A DNA stretch of 40,606 bases from Bacillota bacterium (GCA_023411395.1 JAEYOV010000065.1:1-40606); one strand, 5' to 3'. Numbered from the stretch's first letter, positions 7,697 through 16,724 are shown. Notes: generated by a model from the sequence alone, not told the origin. A program made the numbers and translations.

Positions 7697-10600
7697 CTAA
7701 TTCTTGTGATACTTGTCGTATGCGTACTGGATTGCCTCGGCGTGCAGGGGATCCACCCGGTCGGAGGTATGGGTCTTGCTGTTGGTGAAATGGACGCAGA
7801 ACTGCCCCTTATAATCGTTGTTGGCGATGGTGTCGCCATCCGGGTAGTTGTGGGGCACGCCATACAGGGACGCCGCGAAGGTGCGGGTGCCGATGGTGAC
7901 CCACAGGGGCCGCCGGTGCCAATGCGTGGAGCTGGTGATCTGTGAGGCGGAGCTGACGCCATAAATCTTGCATATCCGCCTGGTATCGGCAGCGGTGAGG
8001 GGCTCGGCGTCCACATGGTTGCCGCCTGCCCAGCGGTGCGCCCAGAAGGTGATGCCGGTTTTGACGTCGGTTACCTTCACGTTCATGCCCCTGGCCCACA
8101 GCGTATTGATGCCGCCGTTCCACCAGTCGATCTTTTCAACGGGATAAATGGTATTGGTCAGCTCCGGATCGCTGGAGCCAACGGGCACCGTACCGTACAG
8201 CGCGTGCTGCGTGGCCGGACCGGCAATGCCGTCGACAATCAGCCCCTTGGATTTCTGGAAGGCTTTTACGGCATCCACCGTATCTGTGCCATATGTTCCG
8301 CTGATGCTGCCGCTAAAGAACTTCTTTTCCTTGAGCTTGGTCTGAAGGGCTTTTACGGCTTCGCCTGTGGAACCCTTGCGCAGCGTTTGGTACGTGGCCT
8401 CCTGCTGGCCGTTGTTCCCGCCGCTGCCGGGGTTATTGTTGTTCTCATATTCCTCTTTTTCATCCTTGGTATAAATACGCAGCATATCGCCGCGGATAAA
8501 GCCCGTGGTGCCGGACTTGAGCTTCACGCCGTACCAGGTGTAGCCGCCGTTTTGCGTTTTGGTCCCCGTAAGCGTAACGATGACGCCCTTTTCATAGATT
8601 TTTGTCACCTGCTTGCCGCTGGAAGAGGCAGTTGCCCGTACCAGAACATTGGCGGTATTCGTTTCCGCCATGTCGCTCAGGTCCTCCGGGCGCGGCGTAG
8701 GCGTAGGCGAGGGCGAAGGCGTAGGCGTAGGCTGCGCAGCCAGCCAGGCAGCATACTCGGCGGTGTTCATCACCTTCACGCAGCTTCCCAGCACCCACAA
8801 GGTGCTGTCTTCGTAAGAGACCTTGTACCACAGGGAGCCGCCTACCGTACTGGAACTAATAAACTGGATAACGGTACCCAGCGCCACATTGTAGGGGGAG
8901 TTGGCATCCTTGGAGGCGGAGGTTCTCAGGTTCACCTTGTCCAGAATCGTGATCAGGTACTTGCTGGGACCGGGGGTGGGTGTCGGCGTAGGCGTGGGTG
9001 TGGGAATGGGATTGCCATTTAGGTACGCCTCCACCTGGAAAGCTGCCAGTTGATACGCAACATCGCTGCGCAGGAAGCCTTTTGTGCCGTTCACCTCAAC
9101 CAGGAACCAGGTGTAGGAACCGCTCTTCACCGCGGCGGCAACCATTGGCCAGACGGTATCCTTGTCCACCGTTTTGATACTGGCCCCGCCGATGCTCTTG
9201 CGCAGGTTCACCGATGGCTTGGTGACCAGGACGTAGCCCGCCGCATCGACAGGCGCGGTGGTTGGCGTGGCGGTAGGCGCGGTGATGGTACCGTTCTGGT
9301 CACAGGGCGACGCCATATCTCCCCGGATGTATCCCCTCTGCCCATCAGTATTGCACACGGGATACCATGTATATACTCCGGAAACCGTGGGCTGCGCAGT
9401 CAAGGGCAGCACTTGCCCCAGGGATACCCTGCATAGGTAAGTACCGTTGGGCGTCTTGCGCAGATTCACTTTGTCTGTCGTCAGCTTGATATAACCGAAG
9501 ACGTTTTCCTGGCTGCTGCCGGTAGGGGTAGGCGATGGTGTGGCTGTAGCCGAAGGAGTGACAGTGTTTCCATTGGCATCCGTCAATTTAACAAAATTGC
9601 CATGTACATAACCACTCTTCCCATTCGACTTCACATAATACCAGGTAACGCCTCCGCTTTGGGCGGGAGGCTTCAAATAGGCAAGGACGGGTTTGCCGTC
9701 GATACGGTCCACAACCTTCCCTCCGGGGGATTCCCGAAGGTTGATGCCGTCGTCCGTCAGCTTCACATAGCCATATACCGTTTCGGGCACAGGTGTCTGG
9801 CTGGGCCCCGGCGTGGGCGTAACGGCGGGGGGAGCGGTGTTGCCTGCGGCGTCCGTCAGCTTCACAAAACCGCCGTGCAGATAACCGGCCTTGCCATTCG
9901 CTTTCACGTAATACCAGGTAATGCCGTTCTTTTGGACGGGGGATTTCAAATAGGCCAGCACGGGTTTGCCGTCGATGCGCGTCAGAATGCTTCCGGCGGG
10001 AGACTCCCGAAGGTTAATGCCGTCTTCCGTAAGCTTGACATAGCCGAATATCGTATCCGATGGGGACCCGGGGGTGGGCGTAGCCTGATTCTCGTAGGCC
10101 TCCGCCTCCTCCTTGGTCAAAATGGTGATGAGTTGCGCCTGGATATAGCCCGTATCGCCGTCATGCTTGACCTTGAACCAATAATCCTCCGTGAGATAGG
10201 CGGGAATCTCTATAAGCTCCACCATCGTGCCGCTGTCGAGCCTGCGAATGACTTTATCCCCGGGCTTCACCCGGAAATTCACGCCGCTTTTGTTGACGCG
10301 GCCCAGGTCCGAAGGATCGGGAATGGGCGTGGGCTTTGCATTGGTTGGGGCAGGCGTCATCCCGGCAGGTGTGGGCGTAGGTGTCGCGCCGGCAGGTGTG
10401 GGCGTAGGCGTTGCGCCCACGACGCCGACTCCGGGCTGCACGGGGTTTTTCAACCAGTCGGCCTGCTCCTGCTCCGTCATAGGTTTGAAAAAGCCGCCAT
10501 GGATGTAGCCGATGTAGGTGCGTGTTCCCTGGGTGGGGCCATGGGTCTGGACCTTGTACCAGGTAATCCCCTCTTTGGAAACCTCATCCAGAATCTGGGA

Positions 10601-10813
10601 TACCCAGTTCTTGGGCAGCTTGAACCAATAGTCGGCAGAGGTGGAAGCAGTCTTGCGGACTTTAACGTTATCGTCCGTCACCCGCCCGTATGCTTCAGCC
10701 GCCGCCGACGCCTCCCCCCAAGGCCAGGAGAAAGCGCTTGCCACGCAAAAAAAAGCAAGCGCCAAAGCCACTGCGCGCTTCCACAAACGGATATTCATCC
10801 CTGCCTGTTTCAT
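7697..10813 (-). CDS. Secreted SH3-repeat cell-wall protein with uncharacterised C-terminal domain
   Basis: The protein has about 1038 residues. A signal peptide (after MNIRLWKR, ending ASAAAEA) is followed by eight bacterial SH3 repeats of about 65 residues (typical core KVNLRxxPxG...TWYxVxxNGxxGYIxG). These are joined by Pro-Thr linkers such as TPTPTPTPTPGPS. A peptidoglycan-binding domain 1 follows (about 805-873, LRKGSTGEAVKALQTKL). The last 150 residues form a separate His-rich domain (WAHRW, STHWHRRPLWV, YGVPHNYPDGD, FCVHFTNSKTH) that I do not recognise as a named enzyme. The start at 10813 has GAGGGGTGG upstream; an upstream ATG at 10888 would displace the signal peptide. The protein should bind the cell wall, and the C-terminal domain could be a wall hydrolase, which is speculative. 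Confidence 0.88.
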   Translation of the reverse strand: MKQAGMNIRLWKRAVALALAFFCVASAFSWPWGEASAAAEAYGRVTDDNVKVRKTASTSADYWFKLPKNWVSQILDEVSKEGITWYKVQTHGPTQGTRTYIGYIHGGFFKPMTEQEQADWLKNPVQPGVGVVGATPTPTPAGATPTPTPAGMTPAPTNAKPTPIPDPSDLGRVNKSGVNFRVKPGDKVIRRLDSGTMVELIEIPAYLTEDYWFKVKHDGDTGYIQAQLITILTKEEAEAYENQATPTPGSPSDTIFGYVKLTEDGINLRESPAGSILTRIDGKPVLAYLKSPVQKNGITWYYVKANGKAGYLHGGFVKLTDAAGNTAPPAVTPTPGPSQTPVPETVYGYVKLTDDGINLRESPGGKVVDRIDGKPVLAYLKPPAQSGGVTWYYVKSNGKSGYVHGNFVKLTDANGNTVTPSATATPSPTPTGSSQENVFGYIKLTTDKVNLRKTPNGTYLCRVSLGQVLPLTAQPTVSGVYTWYPVCNTDGQRGYIRGDMASPCDQNGTITAPTATPTTAPVDAAGYVLVTKPSVNLRKSIGGASIKTVDKDTVWPMVAAAVKSGSYTWFLVEVNGTKGFLRSDVAYQLAAFQVEAYLNGNPIPTPTPTPTPTPGPSKYLITILDKVNLRTSASKDANSPYNVALGTVIQFISSSTVGGSLWYKVSYEDSTLWVLGSCVKVMNTAEYAAWLAAQPTPTPSPSPTPTPRPEDLSDMAETNTANVLVRATASSSGKQVTKIYEKGVIVTLTGTKTQNGGYTWYGVKLKSGTTGFIRGDMLRIYTKDEKEEYENNNNPGSGGNNGQQEATYQTLRKGSTGEAVKALQTKLKEKKFFSGSISGTYGTDTVDAVKAFQKSKGLIVDGIAGPATQHALYGTVPVGSSDPELTNTIYPVEKIDWWNGGINTLWARGMNVKVTDVKTGITFWAHRWAGGNHVDAEPLTAADTRRICKIYGVSSASQITSSTHWHRRPLWVTIGTRTFAASLYGVPHNYPDGDTIANNDYKGQFCVHFTNSKTHTSDRVDPLHAEAIQYAYDKYHKN

Positions 10814-10894
10814 GTTTCCACCCCTCGGTTTTGGAATTCGCTCACTTTTAAGCAAAAAGGCATTTGCATCCTCTATTTTACCAATCACGCCCTT

Positions 10895-10923
10895 ATATTA
10901 TTACAATTTTATTAAATTGTCAA
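10895..10923 (-). promoter_or_regulatory. Promoter of the SH3-repeat gene
   Basis: On the minus strand TTGACA (10923-10918), 17 bases and TAATAT (10900-10895) form a good sigma-A promoter in an AT-rich pocket. Start of transcription is expected near 10888, about 75 bases before the start codon. Confidence 0.65.
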
Positions 10924-10959
10924 TGTCTCTTCTTCATTGTCCGTCATATTTAATTCATG

Positions 10960-11835
10960 TTACGGCGTTGCGGGCATATCCGCCGCGGTTGTTTCCTTAG
11001 GCACCCAGCCGGAGAATACCGTCTCGCCGCCGCTTGCCACCTCAATGTCCCCGCCCCGCTCTCTTAAAGTGCCGCGCACGATGAAAAGGCCCATGCCGTG
11101 GCCCTCCGACTTGGTGGTGATGCCCGCCTGGAAGATGCGGCTCAAGTCCTGGGGCGGGATATCGGGACCGTTGTTAGCCACGGCAAAGCGGAATGCTTTC
11201 AAGTCCTCGGAAAGCGTAATGGTCAGACGGGGATTTTTCGTCTCCTTCAAGGCATCCAGCGCGTTGTCAATCAGGTTTCCCAGTACCTTGCACATCTCCC
11301 AGCCGGGGATGGACAGGTTTTTCCACGCGCTGGTAATATGCAGATCCGCCTTCACTCCCTGTTTTTCACAGGCAGCCAGCTTCACCTTCAGCAAGGCGTT
11401 GACGGTGGGATTGGCGGTGCGCAGCACGCGGCTGACGGCGCGGATATCGCCGTACACCCGTTCGATATAATCCTGGGCTTCCTTGTACTCACGCATTTCC
11501 ATCAGGCTGTACACCACTTGCAGATGATTCAAAAAATCATGCCGCTGCGCCCGAAGCGTATTGTTCAGCTCCTCCAGCGCCGACACGGACCGTTCCATGA
11601 ACATCACTCTGTCCAGCGCCCGAGAGGTGCCCAGCGCGTCCCGGATATCCACCACCGCGCCCCAGGAAACCAGCAGGGCGGCAACCATGATGCCGATGCG
11701 GATAGCGGATTGGTGAAGCACCTGCTCGCTTGAAAAAAGCAGGTACAGGGCGATGGCCATCACCGCCACAATTTGAACGCCGTTGATGGCTACGGAATAA
11801 ACGGCTGTTTTCCGGATGTCCACCTGCTTTTTCAT
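10960..11835 (-). CDS. Membrane sensor histidine kinase, Spo0B/CitA type
   Basis: The protein has 291 residues. Two membrane helices lie within the first 75 residues, with almost no extracellular part. Then comes the Spo0B-type helical hairpin with the phospho-acceptor motif RHDFLNHLQ. The GHKL ATPase domain has an N box (NLIDNALDAL), a G1 box like NNGPDIP and a G2 box (GHGMGLFIV). The short sensor suggests it reads an intracellular or membrane signal. Its ATG overlaps the rarA stop by four bases, so it is translated with rarA. No response regulator gene is next to it, so the partner is unknown; the Spo0A-like protein at 6768 is the nearest regulator but has a poor receiver. Confidence 0.9.
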   Translation of the reverse strand: MKKQVDIRKTAVYSVAINGVQIVAVMAIALYLLFSSEQVLHQSAIRIGIMVAALLVSWGAVVDIRDALGTSRALDRVMFMERSVSALEELNNTLRAQRHDFLNHLQVVYSLMEMREYKEAQDYIERVYGDIRAVSRVLRTANPTVNALLKVKLAACEKQGVKADLHITSAWKNLSIPGWEMCKVLGNLIDNALDALKETKNPRLTITLSEDLKAFRFAVANNGPDIPPQDLSRIFQAGITTKSEGHGMGLFIVRGTLRERGGDIEVASGGETVFSGWVPKETTAADMPATP

Positions 11836-13145
11836 GGCTGGCCTTCCTTATCCCGCAGCGCTTTTGCCTGGCGGATCTTTTCCTCGTGGCCCTGGTCACT
11901 GGGTTTATAATACACCTGCCCGCGCACCTCGGGGGGCATATATTCCTGCTTGACGTAATGGCCGGGGAAGTCATGGGGGTATTTGTATCCTTCGCCGCTT
12001 TGAAGCCGGCCGGCGCCTTTGTAATGGGTATCCCTGAGATGTACAGGAACAGGGCCGAAGCCTCCCTTCCCGGCATCGGCGGCGGCCGCGTCGATGGCCA
12101 TCACCACGCTGTTGGACTTGGGGCTCTCGCAGATGGCGATGATGGCCTGGGAAAGCGGCAGCCTGGCTTCAGGCATGCCTACCGTTTGCACCGCCTGCAT
12201 GGCGGCAGCCGCCTGCAGCATGGCGATGGGATTGGCAAGGCCCACATCCTCGCTGGCGTGGGCGATGATGCGGCGCGCGATAAGCCTTGGGTCCACCCCG
12301 GCGTAATCGAGCCTTGCAAACCAGGCCAGCGCCGCGTCGCTGTCGGAGCCGCGCAGGCTCTTGCAAAAGGCGCTGAGCATATCGTAATACAGGCTTTCGT
12401 CACAGCGGAGCATGGGCTTTTGAATGCTCTCCTCCGCCACGTCAAGGCCGATATGCTGCACCCCGTTTTCGTCCGCCGGGGTGGTCAGCACGGCCAGCTC
12501 CAGCGCGTTCAGCGCAGCCCGCACGTCGCCGCCCGCCACCTGGGCCCAGTGGGATAGCGCATCGCATGAAACCACCAACGCCCTTCCGCCGTAGCCCCTT
12601 TCCGAATCGTTGATGGCAGATTCCAAAGCGGCGATGACATCCTCCTTTGATAAAGGAAAGAATTGAAACACCCGGCAGCGGCTGACGATGGCCGGCGTCA
12701 TGGCGATCATGGGGTTTTCCGTGGTGCTGCCGATGAAGCGGATGAGCCCCCGTTCAATGGCCGGCAGAATGCTGTCGGACTGCGCCTTGCTCCAGCGGTG
12801 GCATTCGTCTAGCAGAAGATACGTGGCCTGCCCCAAGCGGGTCTGCCGTTCCCCGGCGGCTTTGAGTACCTCCCGTACGTCTGCCACGCCGGATGTGACG
12901 GCGTTCATCTGCACAAAGGCGGCCTTTGTCGCCCCGGCCACGATGGCGGCCAGGGTCGTCTTGCCGCAGCCCGGCGGGCCGTAAAAGATGCTGGAAGTCA
13001 GGCGGTCCGCCTCAATAGCCCGGCGTAAAAGCCGGCCGGGGCCGACAAGATGGCTTTGGCCCAGAAATTCCGAAAGGGTTCTTGGCCGCATCCTGTCCGC
13101 AAGGGGCGAAAGCCTTGCCTGCCCCGCTTGAAAATATGGCTGCAT
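11832..13145 (-). CDS. rarA: Replication-associated recombination protein A (AAA+ ATPase)
   Basis: The protein has 437 residues, the usual length for RarA/MgsA. This clamp-loader-like ATPase works at stalled replication forks. Visible motifs are Walker A GPPGCGKTTL, Walker B LLLDECHRW, sensor 1 GSTTENP and arginine-finger region SRCRVFQF. The C-terminal tetramerisation part includes HLRDTHYKGA and the typical GYKYPHDFPGHYVKQEYMP. The start follows AAGGAG. It lies 21 bp downstream of the nitroreductase gene and overlaps the histidine kinase start by four bases, so the three are probably one transcript. The functional link between them is unclear. Confidence 0.96.
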   Translation of the reverse strand: MQPYFQAGQARLSPLADRMRPRTLSEFLGQSHLVGPGRLLRRAIEADRLTSSIFYGPPGCGKTTLAAIVAGATKAAFVQMNAVTSGVADVREVLKAAGERQTRLGQATYLLLDECHRWSKAQSDSILPAIERGLIRFIGSTTENPMIAMTPAIVSRCRVFQFFPLSKEDVIAALESAINDSERGYGGRALVVSCDALSHWAQVAGGDVRAALNALELAVLTTPADENGVQHIGLDVAEESIQKPMLRCDESLYYDMLSAFCKSLRGSDSDAALAWFARLDYAGVDPRLIARRIIAHASEDVGLANPIAMLQAAAAMQAVQTVGMPEARLPLSQAIIAICESPKSNSVVMAIDAAAADAGKGGFGPVPVHLRDTHYKGAGRLQSGEGYKYPHDFPGHYVKQEYMPPEVRGQVYYKPSDQGHEEKIRQAKALRDKEGQP

Positions 13146-13166
13146 GAAATGCTCCTTAACCGCCTG

Positions 13167-13940
13167 CTATACGTCTTCCGGACCGGCGAAAAGCACCCTG
13201 GCCGCAGGCTGCTTCCCCCCCGCGTCCAGAACCCACTGCCGGTCTTTTTCAAAAAGGGCCGCTTCCATGTGCAAAAGGGCAATTCCCGTATCGAGGCTGT
13301 TGGCCGCGCCGGTCAAAGACAGCGACTGGCTGTTCAGGCGCAGCTTCCAGGGCTGCCGGTTCATGGCGGAAGGCGCCTCCCGGACCAGGCGGGCCGCCTG
13401 AAGGGCATAGTCAGGCCAGTCCTCCCCGCCGCTTTCCAAAAACCATTTCAAAGGCTTGCGGGTCCTGCGCACCGGTTCCGTTTCAGGCCCGGCATCAAGG
13501 CCCAGGGGGATCACCGCCGCCAGCACCTCGCCCGGATACAGATGTACCGGGCTTTCCTTCTTGCGGTAGGTGCCCGACACCCAGCAGGTGGCCACCCCGC
13601 AGGAGGTGGCTTCCAGAACAAACGCTTCCCCGCTGATGCCCGCGTGGGTCATGTGCCTCGGCACGGCGGTATCGGTCATCACGGCGGCAAACCGGATGGC
13701 TCCCTTGATGCGCCCGTAGTTGAAAATCACCGGCGTGAAAAAGGATTCGTCACAGGCCGCCAGCAGGATGCGCACTCCCGGCAGGCACAGCCTGGCCGCA
13801 GCGTAGGAGAGGGTGGTCCACTGGGCCACATTGGGCGCGCCGGAAAAATGCCGGCAGGCAACCCTTTTTGGAATCTGCTCCCGCCAGCGCGCCAATTGGG
13901 CATTGGTAAAAAAGCCGTTGAACCGCCATTTCTCCGCCAT
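13167..13940 (-). CDS. Nitroreductase-family protein (TM1586-like)
   Basis: The protein has 257 residues, and the sequence resembles putative nitroreductases of the TM1586 kind, in which two nitroreductase-like halves are fused and FMN is the expected cofactor. Family-like stretches are KRVACRHFSG near the N-terminus, the central GISGEAFVLEATSCGVATCWVSG, and near the end REAPSAMNRQPWKL. The start MAEKWRFN at 13940 is preceded by GGTGGGAGGG; the longer open frame to 14144 runs back through the luxS start region and is not used. It is first in a run with rarA and the kinase, divergent from luxS. The electron acceptor is unknown. Confidence 0.82.
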   Translation of the reverse strand: MAEKWRFNGFFTNAQLARWREQIPKRVACRHFSGAPNVAQWTTLSYAAARLCLPGVRILLAACDESFFTPVIFNYGRIKGAIRFAAVMTDTAVPRHMTHAGISGEAFVLEATSCGVATCWVSGTYRKKESPVHLYPGEVLAAVIPLGLDAGPETEPVRRTRKPLKWFLESGGEDWPDYALQAARLVREAPSAMNRQPWKLRLNSQSLSLTGAANSLDTGIALLHMEAALFEKDRQWVLDAGGKQPAARVLFAGPEDV

Positions 13941-14046
13941 GGTCTTCCCTCCCACCTTAGGCTGTTTATGTATAGTGTACATCCGCAAACGCATTTCCGC
14001 AAGGGAAACGCCTTGTTTTCCTTGTGGTGCGCACATCCCGGCATCC

Positions 14047-14075
14047 TTGACGGCGAATTCCCAAGGGGCTATAAT
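14047..14075 (+). promoter_or_regulatory. luxS promoter
   Basis: TTGACG (14047-14052), 17 bases and TATAAT (14070-14075) lie 25 bases before the luxS start. Transcription would begin near 14082, leaving a leader that holds little more than the ribosome binding site AAGGAGGG, so no riboswitch fits here. Confidence 0.7.
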
Positions 14076-14100
14076 CGGCTGTATACAAGGAGGGCTTTCC

Positions 14101-14562
14101 ATGCAGAAAATCGCCAGCTTCCAAATCAACCACGATACCCTCACCCCCGGCCTGTATGTGTCCCGTGCGGACGGGGATGTGGTGACCTATGACCTGCGCA
14201 TGCGCACCCCCAACCAAGGGGATTACCTGTCCACCGCCGCGGCCCATACGCTGGAGCATTTGTTCGCCACCTATGTGCGCAGTTCCGCCCATTCGCCCGA
14301 AATCGTGTATGTGGGGCCCATGGGCTGCCGCACGGGCTTTTATTTTCTTGTAAGAGACGGCATGTCCCGGCCGGAGGTCTTGAAGCTTTTAAAGGAGACC
14401 TTCGGCTTTATCCGGTCATTTGAAGGGGAAATTCCGGGAGCAAAGCGGATAGAGTGCGGCAATTATCTGGACCATGACCTGTACCAGGCCAAAAAAGAAG
14501 CCGCCGCCTATCTGGAAACGCTCTCCCGGTGGACGGCGGAGAATATGGTTTATCCCGAGTAA
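14101..14562 (+). CDS. luxS: S-ribosylhomocysteine lyase
   Basis: The protein has 153 residues, the standard LuxS length. It splits S-ribosylhomocysteine into homocysteine and the AI-2 precursor in the activated-methyl cycle. The metal-binding HTLEH (His49, His53) and Cys119 in ECGNYLDHDL are present, as is the catalytic Cys76 in GPMGCRTGF. The start follows AAGGAGGG and a clear promoter. Homocysteine released here can feed MetH, encoded about 17 kb further on. The next gene, ybaK, starts 20 bases after the stop, so the two are probably co-transcribed. Confidence 0.97.
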   Translation: MQKIASFQINHDTLTPGLYVSRADGDVVTYDLRMRTPNQGDYLSTAAAHTLEHLFATYVRSSAHSPEIVYVGPMGCRTGFYFLVRDGMSRPEVLKLLKETFGFIRSFEGEIPGAKRIECGNYLDHDLYQAKKEAAAYLETLSRWTAENMVYPE

Positions 14563-14581
14563 GTAAAAAGAAGGGTTGTTC

Positions 14582-15061
14582 ATGGCAGCGCCTGCAAAAA
14601 CAAACGCACTGCGGTTATTGGACGGGGCAAAAATCCCCCACCGCACCCTTTCCTACGAATGGGAGGAGGGCCTCTTTGACGGGGAACTGGTGGCGGGCAA
14701 GATTGGCATGGACCCCAACGCGGTGTTCAAAACACTGGTAGCCAAAGGGGAACGGAAGGGCCATGCAGTCTTTTTGATACCCGTCAACCGGGAACTGGAT
14801 TTGAAAGCCGCCGCCATGCTTTTGCAGGATAAAAAAGTTGACTTGATTCATGTCAATGATCTTTTGGGCTTGACAGGTTATATTCGGGGCGGCTGTTCCC
14901 CCGTGGGCATGAAAAGGCAGTTTCCCACCTATATGGAAGAGTCGGCTTTGTCCTTCAGTGAAATCGCCGTCAGCGCAGGCGTGCGGGGATTGCAGATGGT
15001 GATCGATCCCAAAGCCTTGATGGCATTCCTGCACGCCCGCACGGGGAAATTGGCAAAGTAA
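14582..15061 (+). CDS. ybaK: YbaK/EbsC-family aminoacyl-tRNA deacylase
   Basis: The protein has 159 residues. Members of this group hydrolyse mischarged Cys-tRNA(Pro) as a free-standing editing factor. Supporting motifs are VFKTLVAKG (with the catalytic Lys position), DLKAAAMLLQDKKVDL, and the glycine loop RGGCSPVGMKRQ. The ATG at 14582 is preferred over a TTG two codons earlier because AAGAAGGG sits at the right distance. It follows luxS closely on the same strand and converges on the ATPase gene at 15095. Confidence 0.93.
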   Translation: MAAPAKTNALRLLDGAKIPHRTLSYEWEEGLFDGELVAGKIGMDPNAVFKTLVAKGERKGHAVFLIPVNRELDLKAAAMLLQDKKVDLIHVNDLLGLTGYIRGGCSPVGMKRQFPTYMEESALSFSEIAVSAGVRGLQMVIDPKALMAFLHARTGKLAK

Positions 15062-15077
15062 ACTTAATATGGGGATT

Positions 15078-15099
15078 CTTAAGGGATTTATCCCTTAAG
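15078..15099. terminator. Hairpin between convergent genes
   Basis: A perfect palindromic stem, CTTAAGGGAT at 15078-15087 with its complement at 15090-15099, sits between the ybaK stop and the stop of the minus-strand ATPase, overlapping the last codons of the latter. There is no T-run on either side. It may act as a shared weak terminator. Confidence 0.45.
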
Positions 15100-16171
15100 C
15101 AGGGGTGCAGGGGGCAGAGCCACCTGCCAGCGCCTCCACTGTTTCCTTCACCTTTGTCAATGCGTTTTCCCACCGCTTAAAATCCATGGCGGCGGTATAG
15201 TATTTCTCCAGATCGTCATGGCGGGCTTTGGCTTCCTTCAGGCTTTCCACCGCTCGCTGCAAAAGAAGCTCATGAGCGTTACGGTTGAAGGCCTGCTCCC
15301 GGCTGAGCCCCTGGGAAAGGGCTAACGCTTCCTGCAGGTTCACCGTCTCCGACGGGTTTTCCATCGGGCCGGTCACGATGCTCAGCCCCAGGGTGGGAAG
15401 GTTCAAATGGTTTAGTTCCCCCGGCAGCAGGGGATTGTACAAGCCCAATACGGGGATGCCGCGGGTGAGCGCAATATCCCGGATTCTCATAAGAAGCGGG
15501 TGCGGCGACAGCCCCCAGGGAGCGGCGATACAGGTAACCCTCTCCCGCAAGAGCGTGTGTAAAAATGTCATGTAACCCCGGGGCGTATAGGCTTCCGCAA
15601 ACATCTCCCGCTCCCCGGCCAGCCCAACGCCATCGGGCAGCCACCTGTCAGCAAGCGTCTGGGCCAGGGCTTCCATAGCGCCGGGGGATGTGCGTTCCCG
15701 CCATTCCCTGGTGCTGCCGTACAGCAGCGGCGCGGCGGCGCCAAGGTAATCATACACCCGCAAAAAGCACCTTGAAATTTCCTCCATTGCGTCACGGATG
15801 GGCCGGCGGCTTCTTTCCAATTGTTCCTCGTTTAAGCATTCCCCCAGATTCAAAATGCCGTCCTCCGCACCCGGCAGAACCGGGTCCATCATGTGAGGCG
15901 CGGTGCCGTCGATGAGGGCGAAGCCAAGATCCGGCGCGGCAATGCCGTCCAGGCTGTCCGGGTCGCTGGAGCAATGGAACATTTCCACTTCCTGACAAAG
16001 CTCTCGCAAATATTCGGCAACGCGGCGCATGAGGGTGCTCTTGCCCACGCCCGGGCCTCCTTTTAAAATGATCTTGCGACGGACCTTACTCCTGGGCAGG
16101 ATATGGGCAAACCGGCTGTAAAACCCCTGGCTGGTATTCCCGCCGGGGAAAAAATGGCGCGCATCCAACAT
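15095..16171 (-). CDS. P-loop ATPase of the PRK06851 type
   Basis: The protein has 358 residues. The N-terminal half has a clear Walker A, LKGGPGVGKSTLM (near residue 40), followed by the family-typical VEMFHCSSDPDSLDG and GFALIDGTAPH. In the family as I recall it, the protein is a tandem duplication with a second P-loop. Here the second half keeps the lead-in EAYTPRGYMTFLH, but the expected GKST segment reads APWGLSPHPLL, so the second site looks degenerate. The start follows AAAGGAG. It is divergent from the YaiI-type gene, with 52 bases between. The cellular role of the family is not established. Confidence 0.8.
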   Translation of the reverse strand: MLDARHFFPGGNTSQGFYSRFAHILPRSKVRRKIILKGGPGVGKSTLMRRVAEYLRELCQEVEMFHCSSDPDSLDGIAAPDLGFALIDGTAPHMMDPVLPGAEDGILNLGECLNEEQLERSRRPIRDAMEEISRCFLRVYDYLGAAAPLLYGSTREWRERTSPGAMEALAQTLADRWLPDGVGLAGEREMFAEAYTPRGYMTFLHTLLRERVTCIAAPWGLSPHPLLMRIRDIALTRGIPVLGLYNPLLPGELNHLNLPTLGLSIVTGPMENPSETVNLQEALALSQGLSREQAFNRNAHELLLQRAVESLKEAKARHDDLEKYYTAAMDFKRWENALTKVKETVEALAGGSAPCTPA

Positions 16172-16223
16172 GACGTACGCTCCTTTCCTTGATGGGGCAT
16201 TCTATGCAGGAGGAAAAAAAACC

Positions 16224-16676
16224 ATGAACCTGCTCATTGACGCGGACGCCTGCCCCGTGACGGACATCGCCCTGCGCTTAGCCCATACATTCCATGTGCC
16301 GGCGGTGCTGTTTTGCGACAGCGCCCACGAGTATTCCCGGCAGGACGCCCAGGTGATCACGGTGATGCGCGGTGCGGACAGCGTGGATTTCGCGCTTGTG
16401 AACCGTGCGGCTCCGGGGGACATCGTCATCACCCAGGATTACGGGCTGGCCGCCATGTGCTTATCCAAGGGAGCGTATGTTTTGCGGCAGGATGGGCTTA
16501 TGTATACGGAAGAAAACATACTGCCGCTGCTTAATCAGCGCCATGAAACAAAAAAGCGGCTGCGGTCAGGAGGCCGGGTCAAAGGCCCGAAAAAGCGGGA
16601 CAGCGCGCAGGACGAGGCTTTTGCGCAGGCGCTGGAGGCGCTGCTTATGGAGATCGTTGGAACATCATTCCGTTAA
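16224..16676 (+). CDS. YaiI/YqxD family protein (UPF0178)
   Basis: The protein has 150 residues, the usual length of this PIN-like family. Signature segments are the start MNLLIDADACPV, the acidic DIVITQDYGLAAMCLSKGA in the middle, and the C-terminal basic stretch RLRSGGRVKGPKKRD. The acidic residues resemble the metal site of PIN-type nucleases, but no activity has been shown that I can rely on. The ribosome binding site GGAGG lies nine bases before the ATG. It is transcribed towards the aspS operon but ends before that operon's own promoter. Confidence 0.92.
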   Translation: MNLLIDADACPVTDIALRLAHTFHVPAVLFCDSAHEYSRQDAQVITVMRGADSVDFALVNRAAPGDIVITQDYGLAAMCLSKGAYVLRQDGLMYTEENILPLLNQRHETKKRLRSGGRVKGPKKRDSAQDEAFAQALEALLMEIVGTSFR

Positions 16677-16724
16677 GCAATGGCTGTTTTGCTGTATTGC
16701 TGCTGTTTTTTGAAACACTTTCCG

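Noticed and set aside
8015..9022. Large plus-strand open frame (335 codons) inside the SH3-repeat gene
   Set aside because: Antisense to a clear multidomain gene; composition is atypical (long Arg run), with no family resemblance.
9602..10915. Plus-strand open frame of 437 codons
   Set aside because: Antisense to the SH3 repeats; its periodicity mirrors theirs and it carries no recognisable domain.
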